A DNA stretch of 64,000 nt from Bubalus kerabau. Lineage: Eukaryota > Chordata > Mammalia > Artiodactyla > Bovidae. Location of the stretch: assembly GCF_029407905.1 (NCBI RefSeq), contig NC_073643.1:27866001-27930000 (forward strand), written 5' to 3'. Position numbers and translations under genes: made by a program. The notes beneath the pieces were generated by a model. That model saw only the letters and a program-made list of their open reading frames with translations, made no database searches and had not been told where the DNA came from. This document shows, piece after piece, positions 33,625-46,378 of this stretch (its first letter is position 1; every line of letters begins with the position of its first letter).

Positions 33625-34079
33625 GTAACTCAATATGCCCATAAATATTCAGTGATAAAATTAATTATAAATGCAGGAGAACATAGTTACTAGGTTGAGT
33701 CATATGAAACTGTCCCTATGCCAATCCTACAACATTGATGATTTCATGTTGTTCAACCTAATAGATTATTCTGCAACCCTATGATGATTAAACAGTGTTC
33801 TAAAATTGTGTTTTTAAAGATTTGTAATATAAGAAATTCTTTCCAATGTAAAGTTGTGGAATTCTAGTTAGGGTTCCTTTCAGGACCAACCCTCTTATAG
33901 ATAAAAACTATAATGTATGGATAGAATGTAAACATAATGCCTGAAAGCACTGGAAAGTTTTCCAGAACAGGCAGATACTGGAAAGGGTAGACACTGGAGG
34001 GAGGAGACAGCACTGGATGAGTGTCCTGTTTTATAACTTTTCACCAGAGGGCAGGACTCAGTCTGTCCATACTAAGTGG
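33625..34079. other. unique sequence, no gene seen
   Basis: Several 'actgga' words recur at 33950-34020. This may be the 5' edge of the L1-like element that follows. Confidence 0.35.
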
Positions 34080-35430
34080 ATAAAATAAAGAAAGAAAAAT
34101 TACAGACTTACAGACTTAGCGGCTTAAAGAAGGAGGACAGATTTTGCATACCCAGACTGACTGGAAAATGAAAGGGAAAAACCCATCAAGGAGAAAGTCA
34201 AAGGAAGAGAGTCCCAAATTCCGTGTATAAACACTGCCCAGCCTCTGGCAATCCTCTGAAATACGCAGTAGTAGGACAGTCTGCAAACAGCTCTGTTGAG
34301 GCTAAAAGAACCGAACTGAGATTTCAACCATCTACCGCAGAAGGGACTCTAATTTGATCTCAGCCACATTTTACTGCCTTCTAAGAAAAATAGAAATCAA
34401 TATTATTTGGAGAACATACAGAATCCAGAATCTCTACAATGCTCACAAAACAATCCAGAGCTACTGAATATTTGATAAACATATGTGAACTCTACTCAAA
34501 GACAATGGAGATCAATCCTGAGATGATAGACACTGGACTTAGTGGACAATGGATTTAAAACCCAATTATATTTATATTTATACTCAAGGAAATAAAAGAA
34601 GATATTCTCAAAATGAATATGAAGCTAGGAAATATAAACAGAGGAATAGAATCTTGTAAAAGAGAACAAAAAGGAAATTCTTGATTTGAAAAAAATATAA
34701 TAGCTGAAATTTACAATTTTCATTTAGCTTAATAACAGTTTGAAGGTAACAATAAAGAGTCAGTGAACTATAATAGAAACTTTTCAAGCTCATCAATAGA
34801 AATTTTCCAACCTCAAAGACAGAGAAAAAGTTGGAGGGGGAAAAATGAATACAGCTTCAAAATACTAAATATGTGTATAATTGGAGTCCCTCCAAAAGAG
34901 AGAAAGATGGGGTGTAGTAATAAATAAATAATGGTAATAAAAGTTTGCCAAATATTATAAACGTCAGAAACGTATAGATTCAAGAAATTCAGCCCCATAG
35001 CAGAATAAGCACAAAGAAAGCCCCACCTAGGCAACACAGTAATTAAACTGCTAGAATAAATAAATAAATATTAAAAGAGAACCTTAAAAGAAGACAGAGA
35101 GAAAAGCAACATATTACATACAATAGCAAATTAAAATGCTAAAGAAAAAAAAAAGCAAAACTAGAATTCTAGATCCAGTGAAAATGTTCTTCCAGTACGA
35201 AGGCAAGATAAAGATAGTTCCCTATAAAAGAAAACCAAAGAGAGTTATCACCCTCAGAACTGCCTTACAAGAGCTGTTAATAGTAGTTATTAAGGCTGAA
35301 GGGAAATGATAACAGATGAAACTAAGATCTTTAGGAAGAAATAAAGAATCTGAAAAGGGAAATATGTGAGTAAAAATATTTTTTTTTCTTTCAATTTACT
35401 TAAAGTATATGTGACTGTTAATTAAAAGCC
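34080..35430 (+). mobile_element. HAL1-like L1 remnant (ORF1 region)
   Basis: The order of words follows the L1/HAL1 5' region and ORF1: 'gaaccgaactgagatttc', 'acagaatccagaatctctac', 'gtgtataattggagtccc', 'cacctaggcaacac', 'attctagatccagtgaaaa' and 'ggctgaagggaaatgata'. ORF1 is broken by many stops and deletions and no ORF2 follows, which fits HAL1, an L1 relative carrying only ORF1. Old and inactive. The left boundary is approximate. Confidence 0.7.
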
Positions 35431-35482
35431 CTAGCTCTTCCAATAAAACTGAGACAATTCTCCCAACTAAAAAGAAAATGGT

Positions 35483-35660
35483 GGGCTTCCCATTTGGCCC
35501 AGTGGTAAAGAATCTGCCTGTCAATGTGGAAGACACAAGAGACACAGGTTTGATCCCTGAGTCAGGAAGATCTCCTGGAGAAGGAAATGGCAACCCACTC
35601 CAGCCTGCAGGCTGCAGTCCTTAGGGGTGCAAAGAATCGGACACAGCTGAGCACACAGTG
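35483..35660 (+). mobile_element. Bov-tA SINE with internal deletion
   Basis: The tRNA head ('cagtggtaaagaatctgcc') and Bov-A start ('ggcaacccactccag') are present. The middle of the body is missing, so 'cactccag' joins directly to 'cctgcaggctgcagtcc'. Confidence 0.88.
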
Positions 35661-35689
35661 CACACACACACACACACACACACACACAA
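35661..35689. repeat. (CA)n microsatellite in the Bov-tA tail
   Basis: About fourteen uninterrupted CA units directly follow the SINE 3' end. Potentially polymorphic. Confidence 0.9.
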
Positions 35690-38167
35690 GAGAAATGCAC
35701 ATATCACATGTATATACAAACATAAAGATATGTTTCAATTATTTATATTTCCTGAATAAAAATGTAGCATCTTTCATAATGTAGATTTCATCCAGAATTT
35801 ATTATTAGCACAACTACAGAAGCCTACAGAGATTTTACAGAAAGATCAGCTCAATTAGATAAAAATGAAAATCTTCTTTTCAGATCTAAATTTTGCATCA
35901 TTATCTCTCTAGGAAGAGATCATTAAATTATGATTTAGTCACAGAGCTGTTTACTGATTAGAATGCAGAACACTTAATCATTTGCATTTGAAACAAAGTG
36001 GAATATATATAGATAATCCACTTTAAGACGAAAGAGCTTAAAATTTATCTAAATTGGAATGAATTGGTTAAGAGGAAGTATAAAAACTCTCTGCTCAATA
36101 TAGTGTGTTTTTTGTACTATATAGGCTTAAAGAAGACCTGGTTTTGGTGGAAACAGCTAGGGCTGATTAATTGACAAAAGTCTTACACACAAGGTAATTA
36201 ACAACAATTCTTAGATACCAAACAAGTTTTCTTTGCTTCATCCAATGAAAAATACATTTGGGAGCAACTTTTGTTTTTGTTTCTCAAAATTAGACTGATG
36301 TTTATTCCAGGATCAGATACAATTATCATGAACAAAAGAAAAGTATTTCTCTCAATATTTCATCCAGTCTTTATCATGTCTTTTCTTTCATACAAGAGTT
36401 AGATATCATGAGAAGAAGATATTTTTAATTTTTCATAATTATCTAAAATCAGAAATTATAAAAGCATCATGTATAATGCAACTTCGAGTTTTCAAGGCAC
36501 TGGTAAGTATTAAGAGTCCAGTTAAAGAAGAGGACATGATAGAATAAATAAAAGTTTGTTTTATATTCCCAAGCTTTTTTATTTATAAAGTAAATATTTG
36601 GAGGATACTGTTTTTAACACAAATAAAAATACCATAAATCTAATATACATCCAAATGCAATTTTCCACTAAATGCTACTGAAATAAATTGCAAATAAAGT
36701 TTCTATAAACTGATATTAACTGGCAGCCTAATTATGTCTTTAATTCATGCACCCACTCCAAAATTTAGATATAGTAAAAATATAAAATGCTCACCAAGAT
36801 ATCTACTGAACCATAATAATAATCTTTTGAAAAGCTTAAAATGCTATTGAAATATTTTTATTTTGATAATAAGTTAACAAGTTTACTAGGGATGAATTGC
36901 AAAGCCTTTCTGACTGATTGTTACTCAGAGTATTTAAATGTCAAATTCTGTTGCCAGATTTTGAAGGTGATAGCTGGTCATTAACTTCTCTGAAAGTTAG
37001 TGAATAAAGCAAGGCATATGTTCCAGACTTGACGAATTACACACATCCATTATAACATCTAGAAAAGAAAGGCATTCCCATGCCAACCTTCAACCCTCAA
37101 CAAGAATTTATTCAAGCCATAACTCCACACTGATGACAGAGCAAACCAACATAAAATGGGGACTTTACCAAAGGAATTGTTTATAGAGGGGTCAGAAGAG
37201 GTTTCCCGTAAAACGCTGTAGAAGCCCAGCTGTTTTGTTCTATTTTATCCTTACCGTAATAAACTCCTATCCTTTACATTATAGAATTTTCTCACCATCA
37301 TGTGATCTTAAATGTAAGGTGAAAAACGCCCTTGTTGGAATTATCTCAAAGAGGGAAAACAAAAGATGTTCTCTGAAATGCTGACTATGGTTTTGTTCAT
37401 ATATCCTTTGGCAAATGAATTAGCCTTCTTGGGAATTGGGAGTTAAATGGAATTCTGGTTGTGGGGAGCATCACTAAGTTTGTGCTTACTTCCAGCAGTA
37501 GATGTTAATCTTGTATACTTGTTGAAGATGGATGACTTTGTGCTTTTGATTCCCCAGAGACTGGACTTTAATAAAAGGATACAGAAAGTGTTGTTAAATG
37601 GGGTATCTATGGTGCATGTTAAAGTCAGAAAAACAAGTACATAATAAGGTCAGAAAAATAATGAGCCTTAAACATGAGCAAACATTGCTTCCCTAAGTAA
37701 GCAGGAGTAACAGAGAGAGAGAAAAGGGGAAAACGTAAATCGTATAGTACATACTAAAAGTGCTTCACCTAGCAAACACATTTAATAAGTTTATTTCATA
37801 TTTCTTGAGAAATAAATAACCCTATCAACAAAATATGTGGTATTCTAGGGTCAAAGCAGTAAAGTGAACATTCAGAGTTTAAAAGGGAATTGGAAATTAG
37901 ACACAGGCTCATAACTGACAACCAGATGCATTTGTGAACCTTATAATTTATGAGCATTTCAGAGGCCCTTCAAGTGAAGAATATGGTAAAACTGTTTAAT
38001 GATACCATTGTTCATATAAATTATCTTAGGAAAAATAAAGAGCCTATAAAGTTACTGAATTATCATCCAATGCATACATATGTAATCTGCATGTGGTAAA
38101 CATGAAAAACAGCTAATTTTCCAATACTTTGGAATAAATGGAACTTCAGTATGTTTTACAGACCACC
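35690..38167. other. unique AT-rich sequence, no gene seen
   Basis: Nearly 2.5 kb with no exon, RNA gene or nameable repeat. The frame at 37447-37644 lacks any recognisable domain. Confidence 0.4.
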
Positions 38168-38178
38168 TTGAATATCTT

Positions 38179-38303
38179 CTTGGAGAAGGAAAGGGCAACC
38201 CACTCCAGTGTTCTTGCCTGGAGAATCCCAGGGACGGGGGAGCCTGGTGGGCTGCCATCTATGGGGTTGCACAGAGTTGGACACGACTGAAGTGACTTAG
38301 CAA
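38179..38303 (+). mobile_element. Bov-A monomer SINE with 11-bp TSD
   Basis: A single Bov-A unit from 'cttggagaaggaaaggg' to 'gaagtgacttagca'. The flanks ttgaatatctt at 38168-38178 and 38304-38314 are identical, so this is an independent insertion of the second BOV-A2 monomer type. Confidence 0.92.
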
Positions 38304-38314
38304 TTGAATATCTT

Positions 38315-39228
38315 AGAGAAGCAATAGTTCCTTTCTGTATCTAAATTTGGAGAGCTTCACTCCCTGCCTTTATAACAGCCTAATCCTTACCAAGTGATAT
38401 CCTGTGGAGATTTTCAGTATCTGCTATACTGGGGATTCCTTTGGTCTCAAATGTAGCTCTGATAGCAGTGCTGCTTGCAGGATACTCAGGAAGTGAATAC
38501 AAGTGGAGCATCCCGCTATGAGCTGGAAAGCACAGGCAGGAGCCTCACCACTTTGCCAGGCCAATGCCAAACCTCCAGAAACAAAGGGATCTTTCCTATT
38601 AGAAGGGTAAAGAACTCATTCCAGGTGAAATGCATTCCCTTAAGGCTGACTGGTCTTCCCTTCATGAATCACTGTGGTTACAGTCCAGTTTGTCCAAGTA
38701 GCCATTTCATTAAGGCCCTTGGTAAGTACTGGTTTATCATAGTAACTGGCCAAATTTAAAAACAAATATATTCTATTCTGAGAGGTAAACAATTTAAAAT
38801 AGCTCCTCGGTGTTTACAATCACAGTATTTGATCAAAACAACAGAACTACCAAAGTAGAGCCAAATAAGATGTTTCCATCTAAATCGATATTTTCTCATG
38901 ATAGGAAAAACAGGGAAGATGCTCATATATAAGCATAATTCAGTAGAATAATAAAATTCTTAATCATCCTGAAGACTGTATCTCAGAATTGTAATCAGTT
39001 GGTTTTTTATCTCTAATTTTACAACAGTGGAGATGACTTAGCTGGTGTTCATCATCTTTTTTGTCTTGTGACAAAGCACCACATGCCTTTTTAACAGTAA
39101 ATTTGTCTTGATTTAATAGCACTGAAAGTAACCAAGGGACAAAATAACAAAATTAATCTATCTTCATAAAATAAAATGATTCAAATGTTCCCAAAGCATT
39201 TGCTTCGAAGAAGTTATATTTCAATCAG
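38315..39228. other. unique sequence with an exon-like interval
   Basis: The 38481-38721 interval is bounded by an acceptor-like 'gctgcttgcag' and a donor-like 'ttg/gtaagt' and stays open in one frame, but it resembles no protein I know; see findings. Confidence 0.3.
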
Positions 39229-39296
39229 TGATCAAGTATTTGCTGAATACCTATTATATACATGATCAAGTATTTGCTGAATACCTATTATGTACC
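39229..39296 (+). repeat. 34-bp tandem duplication
   Basis: Two adjacent units start with 'tgatcaagtatttgctgaat' (39229 and 39263) and are nearly identical. The unit resembles a MIR/L2-type end ('aatacctattatgtacca'). Confidence 0.85.
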
Positions 39297-39298
39297 AA

Positions 39299-39505
39299 GG
39301 GCTTCCCTGGTGGCTCAGAGGTTAAAGCGTCTGCCTCCAATGCGGGAGACCCGGGTTTGATCCCTGGGTTGGGAAGATCCCCTGGAGAAGGAAATGGTAA
39401 CCCACTCCAGTATTCTTGCCTGGAGAATCCCATGGACAGAGAAGCCTGGTAGGCTACAGTCCATGGGGTTGCAAAGAGTCAGACACAACTGAGCAACTTC
39501 ACCTT
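39299..39505 (+). mobile_element. Bov-tA SINE with 13-bp TSD
   Basis: A near-consensus full element from 'gggcttccctggtggctcag' to 'ctgagcaacttcacc'. tattatgtaccaa is duplicated at 39286-39298 and 39506-39518. A young insertion into the second unit of the tandem repeat. Confidence 0.95.
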
Positions 39506-39673
39506 TATTATGTACCAAAAATAAAAACTTTGAAATAATATGCAGTTCATCCTTTATTCCACATGGGGCAATGCAATGGGGATAAACTATATAATTGACC
39601 TTTATAAGGGTCCTGTATACAGGAATAGGGGACAATTGTAAGATTTTAAATTATTTTAAAACATTGATTCCTA

Positions 39674-39860
39674 GGACTTACCTAGTGGTCCAGTGGCTAA
39701 GACTCCACGTTCCCAATGCAGGGGGCCCAGGTTCAATCCTTGTTCAGGGAACGAGATCCCACATGCAAAAACTGGGAAAAAAATCCTACATTTCACAACT
39801 AAAGATCCCACATGTTGCAACTAAGACCTGGTGCAGCCAAATAATAAAAAAATAAATATT
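39674..39860 (+). mobile_element. CHR-type tRNA-Glu SINE (cetartiodactyl)
   Basis: 'cctagtggtccagtggctaa', 'aatgcagggggcccagg', 'cttgttcagggaacgagatc' and an A-rich tail '(aata)n' identify the CHR-2-like family shared by ruminants, hippos and whales. It lacks the Bov-A body. Confidence 0.82.
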
Positions 39861-39899
39861 AAAAATTGATACTATTAAATTATTCCTCTATTCAAACAT

Positions 39900-40052
39900 C
39901 TTTGTGACCACATGGACTGTAACCTGCCAGGTTCCTCTGTCCATGGGATTTCTCAGGCAAGAATACTGGAGCGGGATTCAACCCAGGGATTGAACACGAA
40001 GTCTCCTGCTTGGCAAGTGGATTGTTTACCACTGAGCCACGAGGAAAGCTCC
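39900..40052 (-). mobile_element. Bov-tA SINE, truncated
   Basis: Reverse Bov-A body ('ctgtccatgggatttctcag', 'gaatactggagcggg') leads into the tRNA head ('ttgtttaccactgagccac'). Confidence 0.88.
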
Positions 40053-40139
40053 AGATAGTAATATATAACAAAACTATTCCTTTCCTCCTTTTCCATTTCA
40101 TATAACTGCAAAATAGAAGTTTGGTAGGCCACAAGGCAG

Positions 40140-40530
40140 AGACTACAAAGGTTAATCAGTTCTCTATTTCCCTTTTGTTTCTTGCATACAATTGAATTGG
40201 TTTTCCCAGGATCTCTTTCATCTAGATGGAAACATTCAACTGAATTCTGGTCAATGGGATACGGATGGAAGAAATATGCACCGCTTTCAAGGATGGCTAT
40301 AAAACAATCTTTCAAGTTTTCCCTCTCTTCATCTATGTGGCTGGAAGCAAAGGAGAAAATATCTGTGCTTCAAGAGAGAAGAAACTAGGCTCTCTGGATT
40401 AACTTTAAGAGAAGAGACATCCAACCTAGAGTACTTACAGTGAAGGTATATGAATGAGGAACAGATTTTATTCTGTACAGTCACTAGAATTTTGGAAAAG
40501 GGACAAAAATTTTGTTATATCAGCAAACAT
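40140..40530 (+). repeat. old mammalian LTR-like repeat, decayed
   Basis: 'ttctggtcaatgggatacgg', 'ggctggaagcaaagg' and the end-like 'ttttgttatatcagca' resemble the unnamed element at 30060-30460. Confidence 0.4.
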
Positions 40531-40741
40531 CAATTGCTCTAATAACATTCATAAGATATGTTTTCCACAAAATGGCATTATGTTTTTAACCTTTACAACA
40601 TAACCATCAGATTATTACAAAATAATTATTATTGATATTTTACTAAGCCTGAGTCATGGTAACATGCCCTTGCTTATACTAATTTTCTGCATTGATCTGA
40701 AAATGCTGTTTCTACTTTCTCTATTTCTGTGAATGGCTCTA

Positions 40742-41145
40742 TATTAGTTTGCTAGGGTTGCCATAACAAAATATCACAGACTGGGTCACTGAAACGATAG
40801 AAACATATTGTCTCATAGGCCTGGAGGCCAGAATTCCAATAACAAGGTGTTAATAAGTTTGGTTTCTTCTGAGACCTCTCTCCTTAGCTTGCAGATGGCT
40901 GACTTCTCACTGTGTCTGCACCTGATCTTTCTTCTATGAGTGCACATCCCTAGTCTCTGTGTGTTTAATTTTCTTTTTCTTATAAGGACACTAGTAAGAT
41001 TGGATGAGGGCTAATCTGAGGGCCTTATGTTAATTTAATGACTTCCTTAAATGCCTTACTCTAAATATAATCATATCCTGAGATATTGAAGGTTAAATCT
41101 TCAACATATAAATTTTAGAAGGGACACAATTCAGTCTACAGCAGG
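40742..41145 (-). repeat. MLT1 (MaLR) LTR
   Basis: A complete-looking LTR in reverse: 'tattagtttgctagggttgc', 'tcataggcctggaggccag', 'ttataaggacactagtaaga', ending 'aaattttagaagggacacaa'. Solitary, no internal genes. Confidence 0.82.
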
Positions 41146-41194
41146 CACCAATAATCATTCATTATTTGACCCTTGATCCTTCCCCCTGCATCAC

Positions 41195-41735
41195 CTCTTA
41201 TATTTGCCAAGTCCGATTAAGTTTATCCCAGAATTTATCTTTCATTTCTGTCCCTTCATCCCCATTTCTGCTGCCACCTTGTCCATGACCTCATTTCTTT
41301 TAGTCAGAACTTCAGTAAATTGTCCTTCTATATCCACTTTCTTACATCTCCAAACCATCCTACTCTCTGCTCAAAAATCAGCAAGGGTTTTCAACTTCTT
41401 TATGAAAAAAAGATCATACTTTTAGACCTATCGTTCAAGAGCCTGGAAAATTGTGTGTCAAACTATGTTTCTGCCTGTCTATCCTAATACTTGGTTTCAT
41501 TCAAATTTGACATTTATTCCCCCAAATCACATCTTGTTTTCTTAATACTCAGCATTTAATTTATCTATTTCTTGCTCCTGGAATTCCTGTACTATCATCT
41601 TGATCTATCTTAACTGAATGTACCTTTTTATTCTCCAATAGACTGCTTCTGATCTCCAAAGTTATTTCATAGAAATTCCCCTCTGAGCTTCCATAGCAAC
41701 TGGAATTCCACTTATACTAGTGGAACTCCATTTTG
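41195..41735 (+). repeat. L2 LINE fragment
   Basis: 'cccatttctgctgccacctt', 'ccatgacctcatttctt', 'aaaccatcctactctctgc' and later 'ctcctggaattcc' follow the L2 order. Much diverged. Confidence 0.6.
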
Positions 41736-41737
41736 TA

Positions 41738-41965
41738 TTATCACTACTGTAATAATTATTATATTAAATCCTATGCAAAATGCTTGACATATATTACTTC
41801 ATTAATCTCCCCATTCATCCTTAATAGCTGTAATTATTTACCCATTTTACAGATGCAAAAATGAATATTAGAGTGTTGAATGTCTTCCTTAAGGCTACAC
41901 AGCTGAAAAGTGGCAGAGCACACACTTGAATCTGAGTCTGCCTGCTCTGGTTCCAGTGATTTTAA
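41738..41965 (-). repeat. MIR SINE
   Basis: A full-length-looking reverse MIR: 'aatgcttgacatatattac', 'cccattttacagatgcaaaa', 'ggctacacagctgaaaagtg', 'ctgagtctgcctgctctgg'. Confidence 0.82.
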
Positions 41966-42342
41966 ACATACAGTATATTACCTCTGCATATTTATACAGA
42001 AGTTTTTCTATCTGTGAGCATTTCACTAATGTACTTCTGGGGATGTAGTCAAAACCATTTTACAAAACAGAAGTGTATCAGCTCTGTCAGCTGTCAACAG
42101 ATGGCATGTGATATAGGGTCACTTTCATCTCTGCCACTGTGCTTACATACAGTCCATCTTTAGAATCATTCATATTTTAGTCACCTTTGTAACACATAGG
42201 TCTACTACCTAGGGCATGTTGCATATGTGTATACTACAAAAATGATGCACAAATCAAATGGAATTATGAAGACTGTCTATTTCAACCAAGACGATCACCC
42301 TGTTCTCACGTATGATGGATAACCATCTATTAAAAAGAGAAA

Positions 42343-42553
42343 AGGACTTCCCTGGTGGCTCAAGATAGTAAAGCATCTGCCTACAATACGGGAGACCAGG
42401 TTCAATCCCTGGGTTGGGAAGAGCTCCTGGAGAAGGAAATGGCAACCCACTCCAGTATTCTTGCCTGGAAAATCCCATGGATGGAAAAGCCTGGTAGGCT
42501 GCAGTCCATGGGGTCACAAAGAGTCGGACACGACTGAGTGACTTCACTCACTC
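42343..42553 (+). mobile_element. Bov-tA SINE with TSD
   Basis: A complete element from 'ggacttccctggtggctcaa' to 'gactgagtgacttcactcac'. Its flanks aaaaagagaaa and aaaaagagcaa form a near-perfect duplication. Confidence 0.93.
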
Positions 42554-42716
42554 AAAAAGAGCAAGGAAAGGAAGAACTATACAAAATCAAAGTTTGTGTT
42601 ATGTTTTTTCTCTGGATCATTTCTCTCCTCTTACTTAGGATGTCAGACATATACAGCTTTCAAAATATATTCTGGTTTAAAAAAAAAAAACACTTTTTTT
42701 TTCTCATGGTACTTAT

Positions 42717-42898
42717 GAAAGTGAGTGTTAGTCATTTAGTTGAGTCCAACTCTTTACAACCTCCTGAACTGGGGCCTGCCAGGCTCCTCTATCCATGGAA
42801 TTCTCTAGACCAGAATACTGGAGTGGGTAGCTACTCCTTTCTTCAGGGGATCTTCCATTGCAGGCAGAGTCTTTACCATCTGAGCCACCAGGGAAGCC
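42717..42898 (-). mobile_element. Bov-tA SINE
   Basis: Reverse body ('tcatttagttgagtccaact', 'agaatactggagtgggtag') and tRNA head ending 'gagccaccagggaagcc'. More diverged than its neighbour, so older. Confidence 0.9.
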
Positions 42899-45800
42899 AC
42901 TAGTTATATAAACTTTTCTGTTTGGTTGATAATATATGTATATATACATTTCTAAAAAATTAGGAATTTGGTGTTATCTAAGCTAAGTAACATTGGGCAT
43001 TAATTTTAAAAATCATGACCATTCACTTTAATACCATGACTTAATCATATCTACACCCAGTAACTGAGATAGTACTCCAAATAATTCAGACCAAATCAAT
43101 TTTAGTACAAAATAGTCAAGTAATTTTCCTTCTTGAATTATCTATTAATTGTTTGTACTCTGAACTTCACTTTACTAGTGAAGAAACAGCATTATTTCTA
43201 AATCAATATTACTATTAAGTCTAGATCATTAATTAGTAATATATTTTCTGAGTTCAGAAGGAAATTACGCATGAGGCAGTGGCCTTGGGCATAAGAGGTT
43301 GACTCTATCAAAAGACTAATTTTATGATCAATGCAGTTACCAAAAAAAATCTCAGTATGGTCATCCAAATCGATTTAGTTGAAGCAACAAAACTACATCT
43401 GCATAAACACAGACTGAAATTCACTTTTTACATTGTGTTTTCAGTAGGTTAGCAAATGAAAAGGATCAATTTATAAACCTTCTTTTCCTTGGGTGTACTC
43501 TGGGCAGTCTATAGAAGGACAATTAGTCTCTGGGCCCAAAGAATCTTTACATTTCCAATACACTGTCTCAGTTTGACAAAAATACATACAGGCAAAGATA
43601 TATGTGGGCTATTGTAGGAAGTTCTTCAAAATGAAGATATGCTTACAATGGATTTAGAAAATATGTTGGCTACAGGCAAATGAGAACTAAATTTAGCTTG
43701 AACTGGGGTGAAATGGATAAAGAGTGATTATGTCTTTTTTTCTGATGAGGGTAGTAGCTTGAATCATGACCTCTTGAGAAAAATAAGATGGAGTGTTCTA
43801 ATGGATTTTTTCTTAATCTAATGTAGAAATGACATTGAATGATGGTTCCTAATTAGGATCTTCCTCTTCACCTGCATTTAGTGTGACATACCCACGTTTG
43901 CTTTGATTATCTGAGTAATACAAAGCTAAGTTTCAAAAGGTGAACTCCTCACTGCATTGAGGACATGAGAATGACCAATTTAAATTTGTACTGTGCAAAT
44001 GAAGAAAAAGATGTTGCCTAGAATTTTCACAAGTATCTCATATTTGTATTGCAAAGACATAAGAATGCTGAACTATGTTACAATATAGCACATCCAATTC
44101 CTGTACAAAATTAAATTATGCATTCTTGACTCTATTATTTTTCAGATATATAACATTAAGGAACACAGAGCTGAAAAACCATGGTGGTGGATATTGGTCA
44201 TTTTCAAAGGCTTTGTGCAATACAAACCCTCAAGAGTCTATGCACAGTAGTTCATCCTATATTTAATGATGAAGGAAAGAATGCCAGATTTATTTGTTCC
44301 TTATTCCTTAAAGAAACACTCTGTTGTTCAGTATCCCCCTCTCTGAAACCAGAAAAATTAAAAGAATATAAGATTCTGAAAATCCCTCCTTAATTAAACT
44401 AGGTATCTAACTCCTGAATTTTGGTTAAATATCCCTCACTGAGAAGTGTTTAAATTTCTTACAAGTTTTTCCAACACGAAATCTAGTGAAGACCCCAGAA
44501 AGATACAGATTGTTTGGTGGTGGTGGTTGGAGGGAGCCACAGGACATGGGGGCTTGCTATTCTGACCTATGTTTTAAGATAACCTCATATCAGGAATTAA
44601 ATTCAACATTCAGAATCCATTCCAATGCCTTATCTTTAAAACCACCTAGAGCTGGTAATTCGGAAAAGCCAGATGGATAAATGGAAAACCAGACTCTGAT
44701 TTCCTCAGGAGAATCAAGCTTGCAAATCCCTGATGAATCATGGAAATTAGGCATTTCCCCAAACCAACCTTTTCTTTTGCCCTAGGATAACCTGATCAAA
44801 TTTCTTGGCTTCATTTTCTCTATTGGGCTAGCAGTAATGTGAAACTGCCGAGGCCCTGTCAGATCTAAAGCCAATTTCAAAGGAAAGCCAGTTCCTTGGG
44901 GGAAAGGCAGCCACGCAAAGGCAAGATTGTGCTAATAGTTAAATCTCATCTTCAAATGCCACCAACTGTCTTAAGAGAAAATGATATAGAGAGGGAGAGG
45001 AAAAGAGAGAGAAAATATAGCAGCAATGAGAAGAAATAGCTGAAAAGGAGAATCAGTGGAAGAAAGCAGGGAAAATCTAAAGCTCCAACATGTTGCAGGA
45101 AATACACCATCTATCCTGGGATCTGCATGCTAAATGCAAGCTTGTTCTTCACAAATAATCTGAAACATTCTTCATGTTGATTTGTTATGTGAAAGAATTA
45201 ATTCAAGGTGGTATTTTATAACACCTTTCAAGCTGCTCTGATGCCTATTTGGGTAATAAAATGAGAATCATTTGGGGGAAAATAGGTATTCATTTATTTA
45301 CTTCATGAGACTTACTTTTTAATATTTTATAATATTAACTTCAAATTTTTTGTAATTTTGGAGAAAATTTAGCTGATAAATTCTGAGAAGTATTAGGTTT
45401 TTACAATATTGGCTATTACAGAATACTATTGTTGCAGATTATATTAAATATTGGCTATTATAGACTATGTCCAAGTATGATAAAGAGAGGTATTTGGACA
45501 AGAAATTTTTGGTATTACATGTATGTTGAGTAAGATACTATTATTATTGAGAAATAACACAAAATAGAAATATTACTATTTAAGGACCTTCCTTAACTAG
45601 TAAAATTACCTTCTAATTAACAATTCACTGAGTGTATGAATACCAGTCAAAACAATGTGCATTGTTAACATGGAAATTACTTAACAGCAAGTCATTTCTC
45701 TCTCCTTTTTTAACCCTGTGTGTGGCCATAAATCCAACACAAATTCAGATTAGAATAAAGTAACATTCATGTAGAAATTATCAAGAACATTGTTCATGTA

Positions 45801-46014
45801 GGAAACTTCTGAGCATAGCTTACTTGGCTTAATTTATTCTGAAGTTTTCAAATAACAAAAGGCAAAATAAAGGCTTATTTTCAGTTGTTTACTGATCCAA
45901 ACTGTGCAATATGCAGAAGACACAAATCACAATTTCATACCCGAAGACCACTTGCTTCCACAAGTTTAAAGCAGAGATATTAAGATTTGTAATTCTGTCT
46001 TTCTTAGTCTTAGA
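42899..46014. other. unique AT-rich sequence, no gene seen
   Basis: A palindromic TA-rich run lies at about 42930-42950. An 18-base direct repeat 'aatattggctattacaga' (one mismatch) occurs at 45405 and 45447. The frames at 44075-44680 have no recognisable domains. Confidence 0.4.
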
Positions 46015-46058
46015 TTTTTGTTTTGTTTTGTTTTGGTTTGCTTGATTTTTTTTTTTTT
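46015..46058. repeat. (TTTTG)n and poly-T
   Basis: Four TTTTG units, then a 13-base T run. Confidence 0.8.
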
Positions 46059-46311
46059 AAGAAGCCCCTGTTCCTCTGCTTTGTTTACACTGAGTGTGGG
46101 TATCTATTATATCAAGTCATGATGACAGTGACTGTCCTCTTCATTGGTCATTCTAGGGTTCCTAATTAGATGGAACAATTGTAATGATGCTAAATGTTCT
46201 TTTATCTCAGCATCATTTCCATTATTAATTCATTATGACCATACAGAGAGAGTCAATTATTTAACTGAAGAAATTTTCTGGATAAATCGGGCAAAAGAAA
46301 TCTTGCACATG

Positions 46312-46378
46312 CTTGTGTGTGTTTGTGTACATGTGTGTGAGATAGAGAGAGAGAGGGAGAAAGGGGGAGAGGGAAAGA
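46312..46378. repeat. (GT)n to (GA)n compound simple repeat
   Basis: A GT-rich tract passes into a GAGA/GGGA purine tract. Potentially polymorphic. Confidence 0.8.

Noticed and set aside
39299..39370. tRNA gene suggested by box A/B-like words
   Set aside because: This is the tRNA-Glu-derived head of a Bov-tA SINE; the body and TSDs follow.
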